64,000 nt of DNA from Arion vulgaris (taxonomy: Eukaryota > Mollusca > Gastropoda > Stylommatophora > Arionidae), in the NCBI GenBank assembly GCA_020796225.1, contig CM036762.1, positions 50,570,407 to 50,634,406 on the forward strand. Reading direction: 5' to 3'. Position numbers and translations under genes: made by a program. Shown in pieces: positions 53,091-62,704 of the stretch (positions are counted from its first letter, which is position 1; each line of letters begins with the position of its first letter). Under the pieces are notes generated by a model. It saw only the letters and a program-made list of their open reading frames with translations, did not search any database and was not told the DNA's origin.

Positions 53091-53269
53091 ATTCATTCTT
53101 TGTTTCGCAATGTAATTCAAACCCCAACTTTCTTTCTTATGCTGATGTTGGTGACTGCCTTTTTTTGGTGTTGTTGGTAACTTTTCATAGGCATACCATT
53201 TCACATGTAGTTATTTTTTCGACTGTGCTTCGCTCATGGAATATATCTGGCTGTTCATATTGAATACAT

Positions 53270-53460
53270 AAATGGTTCAGAATATGATCAGTTATCAGAG
53301 GCATCATCAGTTATCAGAGAGTATCATCGTATCAGAGATCATCGTTATCAGGGGTATCATCGTTATCGGTATCATCAGTTATCGAGGGTATCATCATAGC
53401 ACTTCGGACATGTCTATACTGTCCGATCTCGCTCAACAAATCAGCAGTCAGTGGCTAACT
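53270..53460 (-). mobile_element. LINE family e 3' end with ATC-rich tail duplications
   Basis: The minus strand has GCTCGATCGGACAGT and GACATGTCCGAAGTGCTATG then ATGATACCCTC. The tail zone (53275-53390) contains several copies of GTTATCAGAGGCATCATCA-like sequence, an extension of the 3' tail. Confidence 0.6.
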
Positions 53461-53660
53461 AGCAGTTCGATGTTGATATATGATATGATGATGTTGTTGT
53501 GATATGATGTTGTGATGATGTTGTTGTGATATGATGTTGTGATATTATGTGATATGATGTTGTAATATGATATGATGATGTGATATGATGTTGTGATATG
53601 ATGTTGTGATATGATGTTGTGATATGATGATGTGAGTAATAATATGATATGATGTACAAT
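53460..53660. repeat. Minisatellite of GATATGATGTTGT words
   Basis: GATATGATGTTGT and GATGATGTTGTTGT words alternate irregularly with period 11-14 bp. Confidence 0.93.
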
Positions 53661-53845
53661 GTTGATTAATGCTCAGAATATGATACATAACACAATATGT
53701 GGAAGTGTGGTGGCATAATTTACACAAACAGACGACCCAAATATGGAGATACAACAGTATTGTTGACTGAAAGAGAACAGGAATTATAAGAACTGATGGA
53801 AGCAGTAAAGAGAAGAACTCATGAATATGATAGGAAAAGATGCAG

Positions 53846-53998
53846 TTAGTTCCCGTGTTACCGCTTTTTAGGACGGCTAGGATGACAAGAGCATGAGAAA
53901 TTTAATTTCTCAGGCTCATGTAAATATCAAGACCGGGAATTGAACCCGTGTCGTCCGAATGGGAGCCTGCGCTTTAATCCATTCGGCCAGACGCTCCT
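53846..53998 (-). mobile_element. SINE E (tRNA-Leu/Ser-like head)
   Basis: Minus strand from 53998: GAGCGTCTGGCCGAATGGAT then TAAAGCGCAGGCTCC, with B box GGTTCAATTCCC. Downstream is a hairpin AGAAATTAAATTTCT within CATGAG/CTCATG arms (about 53889-53920). The 3' end is ACACGGGAACTA. The second copy is at 20232. Confidence 0.78.
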
Positions 53999-54017
53999 TC
54001 ATGAATATAACTTGGAC

Positions 54018-54345
54018 ATTCTTCTTTCTTTTGTGGTCACACTGCTACCGGGTTATTCTCAGTGTCGTCACACTGCTATCAGGTTATTGCTCAGTGTCGT
54101 CACACTGCTATCAGGTTATTGCTCAGTGTCGTCACACTGCTATCAGGTTATTGCTAAGTGTCGTCACACTGATACCGGGTTATTGCCCAGTGTCGTGGTT
54201 TTCTGTTTTTGTCTTGCGCTGTTCTGGTGACTAGGGTGATTGTTTTTTTTGCTCTTTTACAGGATTCTGCTATGCCATCTAACCATCTTTTTCGTGGTCT
54301 TCCTCTCGCCTTCTTTCCTGATGTTCTATACATGGACATTAATAT
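54018..54345 (-). mobile_element. LINE (family c, RTE-like) 3' end with internal 32-bp array
   Basis: The minus strand reads GKKARGRPRKRWLDGIAESC (54320-54260), the basic C-terminal motif, then an EKKTITLVTRTAQDKNRKPR segment and the 3' UTR ending CACGACACTGGGCAATAACC. In the UTR a 32-bp unit is repeated four to five times at 54040-54190. Confidence 0.8.
54040..54192. repeat. Minisatellite, 32-bp unit (4-5 copies)
   Basis: CACACTGCTATCAGGTTATT plus GCTCAGTGTCGT. Unrepeated relatives at 36860-36890 and 52430-52460 carry one copy of the same word, so this array grew from the LINE 3' end. Confidence 0.93.
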
Positions 54346-54361
54346 AGAGAAAACTGGGTTG

Positions 54362-56845
54362 TCTCTGTGACATGGAGGTAATGTGCTCGCATCTTGTTTC
54401 AAAGATACTCGGTTGGTTCTTGGCGTGGATCGATCAGGATATTTTTCCAGAGATCTTTGATCTCATTGAGTTTCTAGTCCCATCGGAGACTGACGAAAAA
54501 ACGTAGGTGCTGTTTTCAAGTTGTACATGTAAAAGAACAATTTATTTAGCTACAAATCAATAAGATAAGACTACAAATCAATAAGATAAGACTACAAATC
54601 AATTAGATAAGACTACAAATCAATAAGATAAGACTACAAATCAATTAGATAAGACTACAAATCAATAAGATAAGACTACAAATCAATTAGATAAGACTAC
54701 AAATCAATTAGATAAGATTACAAATCAATAAGATAAGACTACAAATCAATTAGATAAGACTACAAATCAATAAGATAAGACTACAAATCAATAAGATAAG
54801 ACTACAAATCAATAAGATAAGACTACAAATCAATTAGATAAGGCTACAAATCAATAAGATAAGACTACAAATCAATAAGATAAGACTACAAATCAATAAG
54901 ATAAGACTACAAATCAATTAGATAAGACTACAAATCAATAAGATAAGACTACAAATCAATAAGATAAGACTACAAATCAATTAGATAAGACTACAAATCA
55001 ATTAGATAAGACTACAAATCAATTAGATAAGACTACAAATCAATAAGATAAGACTACAAATCAATAAGATAAGACTACAAATCAATTAGATAAGACTACA
55101 AATCAATAAGATAAGACTACAAATCAATTAGATAAGACTACAAATCAATAAGATAAGACTACAAATCAATAAGATAAGACTACAAATCAATAAGATAAGA
55201 CTACAAATCAATTAGATAAGACTACAAATCAATTAGATAAGACTACAAATCAATAAGATAAGACTACAAATCAATTAGATAAGACTACAAATCAATTAGA
55301 TAAGACTACAAATCAATAAGATAAGACTACAAATCAATAAGATAAGACTACAAATCAATAAGATAAGACTGCAAATCAATAAGATAAGACTACAAATCAA
55401 TAAGATAAGACTACAAATCAATTAGATAAGACTACAAATCAATAAGATAAGACTACAAATCAATAAGATAAGACTACAAATCAATTAGATAAGACTACAA
55501 ATCAATAAGATAAGACTACAAATCAATTAGATAAGACTACAAATCAATTAGATAAGGCTACAAATCAATAAGATAAGACTACAAATCAATTAAATAAGGC
55601 TACAAATCAATAAGATAAGACTACAAATCAATAAGATAAGACTACAAATCAATAAGATAAGACTACAAATCAATTAGATAAGACTACAAATCAATTAGAT
55701 AAGACTACAAATCAATAAGATAAGACTACAAATCAATAAGATAAGACTACAAATCAATTAGATAAGACTACAAATCAATTAGATAAGACTACAAATCAAT
55801 TAGATAAGACTACAAATAAATTTAGATAAGACTACAAATCAATTAGATAAGACTACAAATCAATTAGATAAGGCTACAAATCAATAAGATAAGACTACAA
55901 ATCAATAAGATAAGACTACAAATCAATAAGATAAGACTACAAATCAATAAGATAAGACTACAAATCAATTAGATAAGACTACAAATCAATTAGATAAGAC
56001 TACAAATCAATAAGATAAGACTACAAATCAATAAGATAAGACTACAAATCAATTAGATAAGACTACAAATCAATTAGATAAGACTACAAATCAATTAGAT
56101 AAGACTACAAATCAATTAGATAAGACTACAAATCAATTAGATAAGACTACAAATCAATTAGATAAGACTACAAATCAATTAGATAAGACTACAAATCAAT
56201 TAGATAAGACTACAAATCAATAAGATAAGACTACAAATCAATAAGATAGACTACAAATCAATTAGATAAGACTACAAATCAATTAGATAAGACTACAAAT
56301 CAATTAGATAAGACTACAAATCAATTAGATAAGACTACAAATCAATAAGATAAGACTACAAATCAATAAGATAAGACTACAAATCAATAAGATAAGACTA
56401 CAAATCAATAAGATAAGACTACAAATCAATTGATAAGACTACAAATCAATTAGATAAGACTACAAATCAATAAGATAAGACTACAAATCAATAAGATAAG
56501 ACTACAAATCAATAAGATAAGACTACAAATCAATAAGATAAGACTACAAATCAATAAGATAAGACTACAAATCAATAAGATAAGACTACCAATCAATTAG
56601 ATAAGACTACAAATCAATTAGATAAGACTGAAAAACTGCTGCCCGTGCAAAATTCATTTAGAAAGATTAATCATTTAGCTTTTTACTATTTTCTAATTTA
56701 CATCGGGGTCATCGGGGTGCTAGAAGTATGTGCACTGCCGCTGATATCTTCCTATGTAAGAAAGAGATTGGAGCACACAATGTTATTCACAGAAATACAA
56801 CAATGATGATGGAGTCAATCAAGTAATCAATTAAATAATCAGATA
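54362..56845 (+). mobile_element. SINE D split by an internal 21-bp minisatellite
   Basis: The left part, 54362-54545, has TTTGATCTCATTGAG, ATCGGAGACTGACG and GTACATGTAAAAGAAC. The right part, 56629-56845, has GCTGCCCGTGCAAAATTCA, TACATCGGGGTCATCGGGG, GATTGGAGCACACAATG and an AATCAAGTAATCA tail. Together they make a standard SINE D in which the segment between GTAAAAGAAC and GCTGCC is replaced by 2.1 kb of array. Confidence 0.9.
54546..56628. repeat. Minisatellite, 21-bp unit (about 99 copies) inside SINE D
   Basis: The unit is CTACAAATCAATAAGATAAG plus A, alternating irregularly with a CAATTAG variant. One CAATTAA, several GGCTAC and a few indel units occur. The unit aligns with the SINE's own internal AAATCGAGAAGAGCAGGCTG at the same place (seen intact at 29306-29326), consistent with in-place expansion. 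Confidence 0.97.
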
Positions 56846-57245
56846 AAACTGAGATCCCTCATGTCTCATACACTTTCATTATTTCTGCACAACGCAAACA
56901 AATATACACTTTCATTATTTCTGCACAACACAGATAAATATACACGGAACAAACAGCTCAAAATGTGCATGCTTTGAGATGTAGATTTGTAGAAGAATTT
57001 AGAGTATGGACAAACACATAAACAAATCTAGACGTTCTGGAGAAAAACAAACTGAATGAAATGGGAATTATTAAAGATCAGAAAGCGATAAATCACATTT
57101 TTTTGGGTATACATAAAAAGACATGATGTGACACTGATAAAGCCCATATTAGAAGGAAAGGTCGATTATTTATCGGGTAAGAACGAATATAACGTTAGAA
57201 GTGAGAGGGAGAATGGAATATTATTATTATTATATACATATATAT
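56846..57245. other. Unassigned AT-rich DNA
   Basis: A TACACTTTCATTATTTCTGC block is duplicated at 56868 and 56906. No gene. Confidence 0.5.
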
Positions 57246-57249
57246 CATC

Positions 57250-58290
57250 ATATATCCTGAGCAGAACTTTGCCACCCCAGCAATCCTTCCGAATTTCTCT
57301 CTCTCTCGTGGGCCAGATGTCCCGCCTCTGCAGCCGTCATGTTCAAACCATCAGTTACATCCTGAATTCATCTTCTCCGTGGTCTTCCTCTTCTTCTCTT
57401 TGCCGGTATGCCTCCTTCCATGATGGTCTTCTCCAGCCCTTCATGTCTTTTTATATGTTCAAAATACCTTAGTTTTCTCTTTCTTATGTGTAGCACCGCC
57501 CGAATGGTTGTCGGGGTCCAAATTTGGGCTGTAAAGAATAGAACCACTGTTACCTGCCAAGCATGTCGTAAAAGACGGCTAAGGAGGTTTGGCTGAAATC
57601 GGATGCACGTGTCAGATAGGGAATGATAACCCGAAACAAATGCTTGCAGAAAACTGATGAACCAGAACGTAAGGCGCATAACATGGTGCAAAGACCCCTC
57701 ACAATGCGGATGGGATAACGGATTCTACGGTCACCAATCTGCCTCGGAGATTTAGCCACGCAGTAAGAATGTCAGACCCACCATCACGAGGGTGGCCAAA
57801 ACTTACTGCGGGAAGAGGTCGGCACAAACGGGGAAGCAGAAATCATAGGAATTATATCCTACAGAACTGCCCCCAGTATGCAGACTTGAGAAGAAAGAGG
57901 TGGCCCATTTACACTAGCATCCAAGACAAACTGTATGGCGTGACTGATAATCTGAGGCAGACGGCTACCTTTATTTGAGAATCCGAAATCCCAATCTAGT
58001 GAGAACGCAGAAGACAAACTGTATGGCGTGGCTGATAATCTGAGGCAGACGATCGCCTTTATTAGAGAATCCGAAATCCCAAACTAGTGAGAAAGCAGAA
58101 GAAGAAGAGAATTTGTAGCATCAGCAAGTTTTCTTTGATTTTGAGTTCTTTCTAAATAGATCTATTTGTTCTCTTATCTGTCCAAGATATACGGAATACT
58201 CTTCTGTAACACATATATTCAAAAGCACATATATGTTTTCCCAATGTCTTGTTAAATGTCCATGACTCATACCCATATATATATATATTC
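57250..58290 (-). mobile_element. LINE (family a) RT C-terminus, split by SINE A-prime
   Basis: The downstream part, 57490-57250 minus, reads KLRYFEHIKRHEGLEKTIME, GGIPAKRRRGRPRRR, then IQDVTDGLNMTAAEAGHL. The upstream part, 58290-58109, reads SWTFNKTLGKHICAFEYMCY then RRVFRISWTDKRTN and KELKIKENLLMLQ. These are consecutive thumb and C-terminal segments of one LINE RT, separated by a 612-bp insertion at 57497-58108. A TGTAGCA direct repeat at both junctions is part of the TSD. Confidence 0.88.
57495..58108 (+). mobile_element. SINE A-prime nested in LINE family a
   Basis: SINE A-like head (CCGCCCGAATGGTTGTCGGG, core GCATGTCGTAAAAGACGG), then the LINE family f C-terminus: NHRNYILQNCPQYADLRRKR, WPIYTSIQDKLYGVTDNLRQ and TATFI. 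The last 75 bases (DKLYGV...GAGAACGCAGAAGA) are present twice (57925-58012 and 58013-58093), a tandem 3'-end duplication. Confidence 0.85.
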
Positions 58291-58299
58291 CTCTAGTAA

Positions 58300-58485
58300 C
58301 ATACATATTACATATGACCTGGAAGCCATTTCTTAATACGCTCTATCCTAGGCAACTAGTACAATCTCCTCTATGGAGGTGTGTTTGATATTTTTCGTAT
58401 ATCTCAGTAATATTCGTTTCAAGGTTTTCCTTGTGTACTCTTTCTTACTTGAATTCTTTCCCTCTTCAATGCCTGCTGTACGAGC
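58300..58485 (-). mobile_element. LINE fragment (family b): RT C-terminus, degraded
   Basis: The minus strand matches 10495 and 51446: CAGGCATTGAAGAG, AGATATACGAAAAATATC and GAGATTGTACTAGTTGCC (the ERVAQD-equivalent). More diverged than the other two copies. Confidence 0.65.
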
Positions 58486-58555
58486 ACTTGAGCGAGACGA
58501 GGACTAATGATAATGACACTAAGAAATTGACCGTAAAGGCGAATTAAACACTGTA

Positions 58556-58679
58556 CCTTGGTAGGCGTCTGTAGCTTAAGCGGTAGTGAGGTCGATCACA
58601 ACCCAAGCGTACCTAGTTCAAACACCGCGGCATGTAATTTGGAAGCAAATTCTTGTCCTGGATTTTTACGAACGGCAAA
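58556..58679 (+). mobile_element. tRNA-like SINE head
   Basis: TCTGTAGCTTAAGCGGTAG resembles an A box and TAGTTCAAACACC a B box about 45 bases later. It could be an old tRNA-derived SINE or tRNA pseudogene; no good cloverleaf was evident. Confidence 0.45.
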
Positions 58680-58947
58680 AGTAGACCTACTCCTTCTTTG
58701 CGTTCGTTCTTTACGACCAATTTTAATCACTCTTTGTGATATGTTTGAGCTTTGCCAAGAACGTGTATACGCTGCACATTGGTTTGGTAGGCCCCTAAAC
58801 GCATAGACTACACGTTTAGGACACATGCATCCGATTTCACCCAAACCTCCTTAGTCGCCTCTTACGACATCGTGGTAGGTAACAGTAGTTCTATTCTTTA
58901 CACCACAAATTTGGGCCTCGGTAACCACTCGGGCGAGTAGACCTACT
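58680..58947 (-). mobile_element. SINE A (minus) with 12-bp TSD
   Basis: The element at 58692-58935 reads, on the minus strand, GCCCGAGTGGTTACCGAGG to an AAG tail at 58692. AGTAGACCTACT lies on both sides (58680-58691, 58936-58947). Confidence 0.93.
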
Positions 58948-59155
58948 GAAAGCAAACTACTGAAAGCAAACTACTGAAAGTATAAGTAGTGCATAGAACA
59001 ACGACGACTCGTTGACTGTGGTTGATGGTGAAGTCATGTAAAGGATATGCCACAATTATTATTACCTCGGTAGTCAGACCAAGTCCAGTGCCAGAGCGAT
59101 GTGGTAAATTTCACTAATATGAATGAAACCGTTATTCATAAGCCAGCAGATCAGG
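58948..59155. other. Unassigned DNA
   Basis: A short GAAAGCAAACTACT repeat at 58950-58980; otherwise nothing. Confidence 0.4.
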
Positions 59156-59157
59156 AG

Positions 59158-59665
59158 TATGTCTGGCATAGAGGTTTAGGTGTTCATCTCTCAGACCAAA
59201 GGTACCAGGTTCGCTACCTCGTGGAGTCATCTGGATAATATTCCAGAGATCCCTGATCTCAGAGTAGGTGAGATCGAGTTCCTAGTCCTGTCGGATACGG
59301 ACGATAATATGCAGGTCCCATGTTAAATTTGAGCACATAAAAGAACGCTTAGCAGTTCAAAATTGAGAAGAGCAGTCTGGAAAGCCACTGCCCGGGCAAA
59401 ATCCCTAAATAATAAAAAAACAATAAAATTCCTACAACAAAAGTATCTTCAAAATTACATCGGGGACCTTCGCCGATGCTACGGAGTTCGTGGACTACAG
59501 CTGAGATCTTCCTGTATAAGAAAGAGATCGCAGCACACATGGTTACTCACCGAAGTGCAATGATGATGGTCCTATCAATCAATCAATCAACCAACCAATC
59601 AACCAATCAATCAATCAAACAATCAAATAATCAATCAATCAATCAATCAATAAATAAATCAATCA
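59158..59665 (+). mobile_element. SINE D, near complete, with long AATC tail
   Basis: Head TGTCTGGCATAGAGGTTTAGG (A box) and CCAGGTTCGCTACC (B box). Body GATCTCAGAGTAGGTGAGAT, GGATACGGACGATAATATG, GCCACTGCCCGGGCAAAATC and CGATGCTACGGAGTTCGTGG. 3' end GATCGCAGCACACATGGTTA. The tail at 59573-59663 is about 22 AATC-type repeats. Confidence 0.9.
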
Positions 59666-59769
59666 AACAGTTATTACGGATATGAAGGCATCTACCTCAA
59701 CGATCAATCAACATTAAACTCCAGTCATTCCCGGTTCTACACATACACGTCCATCACATTGACCAGCAA

Positions 59770-59992
59770 ATGGACGTCTTTTTAATGAAGTTTAGATCTG
59801 TTATGTCTTCCCTGGACAGATATGACCCAGATCAAGGGTCATTGGGCGAGAGTGTCTGTCTATGGGCTTCAGAATTCAGCTTAGTGTCGGCTCAGTTTCA
59901 GAGAGAGATGAGACGAGAAGATGGACAGAAAGAAGCTCAAGAAAGAGATATGGTGATAAAGGGTAATAATATGAGTAATGTAGTAGTTGACT
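59770..59992 (+). other. Unrecognised 74-codon ORF
   Basis: The plus frame from ATG at 59770 reads MDVFLMKFRSVMSSLDRYDP, then EFSLVSAQFQREMRRED and a stop at 59990. The composition is protein-like (charged, mixed) and GC-richer than its flanks, but no family was recognised, no splice sites were evident and it is short. It could be an exon fragment, a retroposon relic or chance. Confidence 0.2.
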
Positions 59993-60054
59993 AGTTAGTG
60001 TATTTGTTTTTGTGTGAGTGTATCTGTATTATGTCATTTGATCCAGACCCGCAT

Positions 60055-60362
60055 TATATCGCATGGTTAAGTCACACATTTAATACCAGTTGGTTAAGAC
60101 ACACTTAATATCGCACGGTTAAGACACAGTTAATATCGCATGGTTAAAACACAGTTAATATCGCATGGTTAAAACACATTTAATACCAGTTGGTTAAGAC
60201 ACAGTTATTATCGCATGGTTAAGACACAGTTAATATCGCATGGTTAAAACACAGTTAATATCGCATGGTTAAGACACAGTTAATATCGCATGGTTAAGAC
60301 ACAGTTAATACCGCATGGTTAAGACACAGTTAATATCGCACGGTTAATACCTCATGGTTAAG
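60055..60362. repeat. Minisatellite, 25-bp unit (about 12 copies)
   Basis: TAATATCGCATGGTTAAGAC plus ACAGT, with TAATACCAGTTGG variants among the first units. Confidence 0.95.
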
Positions 60363-60435
60363 GCGAGGGTAAAATTGAAGTCTACTAGCATATAAACATA
60401 CTAAAAAGGTCTAAAGGGCGAATGGCTGATTACAT

Positions 60436-60495
60436 TGCAATGGGGTTTCCCCAATAACGTTTCTACCAAAAAGTCTTTATCAATCAAAGGATAGT
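60436..60495 (-). mobile_element. Penelope-like hairpin module, fragment
   Basis: CCAATAACGTTTCTACC followed by AAAAAGTCTTTATCAATC: only the hairpin part of the repeat remains. Confidence 0.45.
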
Positions 60496-60554
60496 ACTTT
60501 ATTTGTACGTATACTGTATTGAGATTGATAAAACAACAGTATCCCCATTCTTAT

Positions 60555-61312
60555 TTTTTGATCTTAAACAACATATCACCAACAGCCTTAAACAACATAT
60601 CACCAACAGCTTTATACAACAGCTTTATACTACATATCACCAACAGCTTTATACAACAGCTTTATACTACATATCACCAACATCTTTAAACTACATATCA
60701 CCAACAGCTTTATACAACATATCACCAACAGCTTTATACTACATATCACCAACAGCTTTATACAACATATCACCAACAGCTTTAAACTACATATCACCAA
60801 CAGCTTTATACAACATATCACCAACAGCTTTATACAACATATCACCAACAGCTTTAAACTACATATCACCAACAGCTTTATACTACATATCACCAACAGC
60901 TTTAAACTACATATCACCAACAGCCTTAAACAACATATCACCAACAGCCTTAAACAACATATCACCAACAGCTTTATACTACATATCACTAACAGCTTTA
61001 TACTACATATCACCAACAGCTTTAAACTACATATCACCAACAGCTTTAAACTACATATCACCAACAGCTTTATACTACATATCACCAACAGCTTTATACA
61101 ACAGCTTTAAACTACATATCACCAACAGCTTTATACTACATATCACCAACAACTTTAAACTACATATCACCAACAGCTTTATACTACATATCACCAACAG
61201 CTTTATACTACATATCACCAACAACTTTAAACTACATATCACCAACAGCTTTATACTACATATCACCAACAACTTTAAACTACATATCACCAACAGCTTT
61301 ATAAACGTCATC
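60555..61312. repeat. Minisatellite, 24-bp unit (about 31 copies)
   Basis: TATCACCAACAGCTTTATAC plus TACA, with TTTAAACTACA, TACAACA and CCTTAAACAACA variants. Open frames in three phases reflect the 24-base period. Confidence 0.97.
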
Positions 61313-61660
61313 AAGAGCAACGTTTCCAGCTCAATACCCCCTCCCCTCTCTCTTCCTAGCAAGAGATCAATATCATTGAGACAGAACTCTTTCACAAATG
61401 AATAAGAAAAGATATTTCCAGTAAAACGAGGAAGCTCCACAGGAACTCACAGCAATCATTTAAAAAAACAAGCAAGGAAAGAAAAGAAATAAAATTGAGG
61501 AAGGAGAAGAGAAAAGAACTGAACTGAAAAGAAGAATCATTTCAACACCAGCACATCCCGCTATGGTTGATAGTGTTTATCTTTAAAGGCGGTATATTGT
61601 ACCCGTCTAGTTGATTCAGATCGGGAAGAGGAGGAGGAGGGAGGGGTTGAATGACTATTT
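61313..61660. other. Unassigned DNA
   Basis: A-rich with GAGGAAG words. Nothing recognised. Confidence 0.4.
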
Positions 61661-62060
61661 ATCTAGTTCATAGATTTTCAAACTTTTTCGGCCACCGTCC
61701 ACTTTGCACGACATAAACTCCCTCCCCATTATAACAGTTTGTCAACGCCCCTCCCCACATATATATCCATGCTCTATTTTCACTTTGACATAGAAAATTG
61801 ATATATATTTCTGTCATGCATGGTCAATTTTAAATGTTTATATACATGTTTATTTACATGAAATAGAAAATTGATGAAAAAATGGATCGTGTAAGATAGG
61901 CATAAAATGAACTAAAATTTTTTAACGATTATTCAATCGCAAAATCACGAATAAAAACTTCCCCAAATGCTTTTCAACGCACTACGCCTCCTCCCCTCCC
62001 GGAAGGCTTCAGCGCCCACTGGGGGCGGCACGGCCCACTTTAGGATACCATGGTGTAGTT
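61661..62060. mobile_element. hAT-type MITE (family 1), about 384 bp
   Basis: The element at about 61669-62052 runs in the same orientation as 47894: CATAGATTTTCAAACTTTTT at the left, GGCTTCAGCGCCCACTGGG and CCCACTTTAGGATACCATG at the right. Octamers ATCTAGTT and GTGTAGTT match at six of eight positions. Confidence 0.82.
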
Positions 62061-62231
62061 GATTCAAATCGGGGAGGGGGCTGGGGACGGGGAACTGTAC
62101 CCGTCTAGTTGATTCAGATAGATTTCTGCCCAAAGCTCTATTTTCTATTTATAAGTCTCTGTATTATTAGATAACTTGAATACAATCAAATAGTTGGGGT
62201 ATGACAATGAAATCACTTAGTAAATTCATTG

Positions 62232-62645
62232 AACAATCATCATTGCAATTTGGTGAGTAACCATGTGTGTTTCTATCTCTTTCTTACACAGGAAGGTTTG
62301 AGCGGCAGTGTACAAACTCCGTAGCACCGGCAAGAGTCCCCGATATAATTTTGAAGATGGTGAAATATTTTATTGGAATTTTATTATTAAATCTTTCTAA
62401 TGAATATTGCATGGACAGCGGTTTTCCAGCCTGTTCTTCTCAATTGTTAACTCCCAAGGGTTCTTTTATGTGCTTAACTTCAACACGGGATGTAAGTTTT
62501 ATCGTTCGTCTCAAATATGACTAGGAACTCGATCTCACCTACACTAAGATCAGGGTTCTCTGAAAATAATATCCCGATGGCTCCACGAGGGAGCGAACCG
62601 TGTACATTTGAAATGAGAGGAAAGCAACTAGCTTTTAAGCCACAT
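62232..62645 (-). mobile_element. SINE D (minus), near complete
   Basis: The minus strand has GAGGGAGCGAACC-type head sequence (B box complement near 62595), GATCTTAGTGTAGGTGAGAT, GAGACGAACGATAAAAC, GGTGCTACGGAGTTTGTAC and ACATGGTTACTCACCAAATT with a short ATGATTGTTC tail. Confidence 0.85.
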
Positions 62646-62704
62646 ATACCCCTTAGTAAATACAACACCGTTATGAAAAGCAGTCGCTTTTTTCTATTTT
62701 CACA

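Larger units (their letters stand above)
52400..53245 (-). mobile_element. LINE (family c, RTE-like) with two nested insertions
   Basis: Minus-strand pieces of one RTE-like 3' region appear in order. They are the C-terminal CLRKVTN region (53185-53150), the KEWFG region near 53080-53110, the HEKRREKDHEK region (52905-52865), then the 3' UTR with ACACCTGGTAACAACCC and a TTC-complement tail (52405-52540). It is broken by SINE D at 52945-53090 and by another LINE piece at 52545-52855. Confidence 0.72.

Noticed and set aside
54546..56628. CRISPR-like regular spacing.
   Set aside because: Units are contiguous with no unique spacers, and the context is eukaryotic; it is a minisatellite in a SINE.
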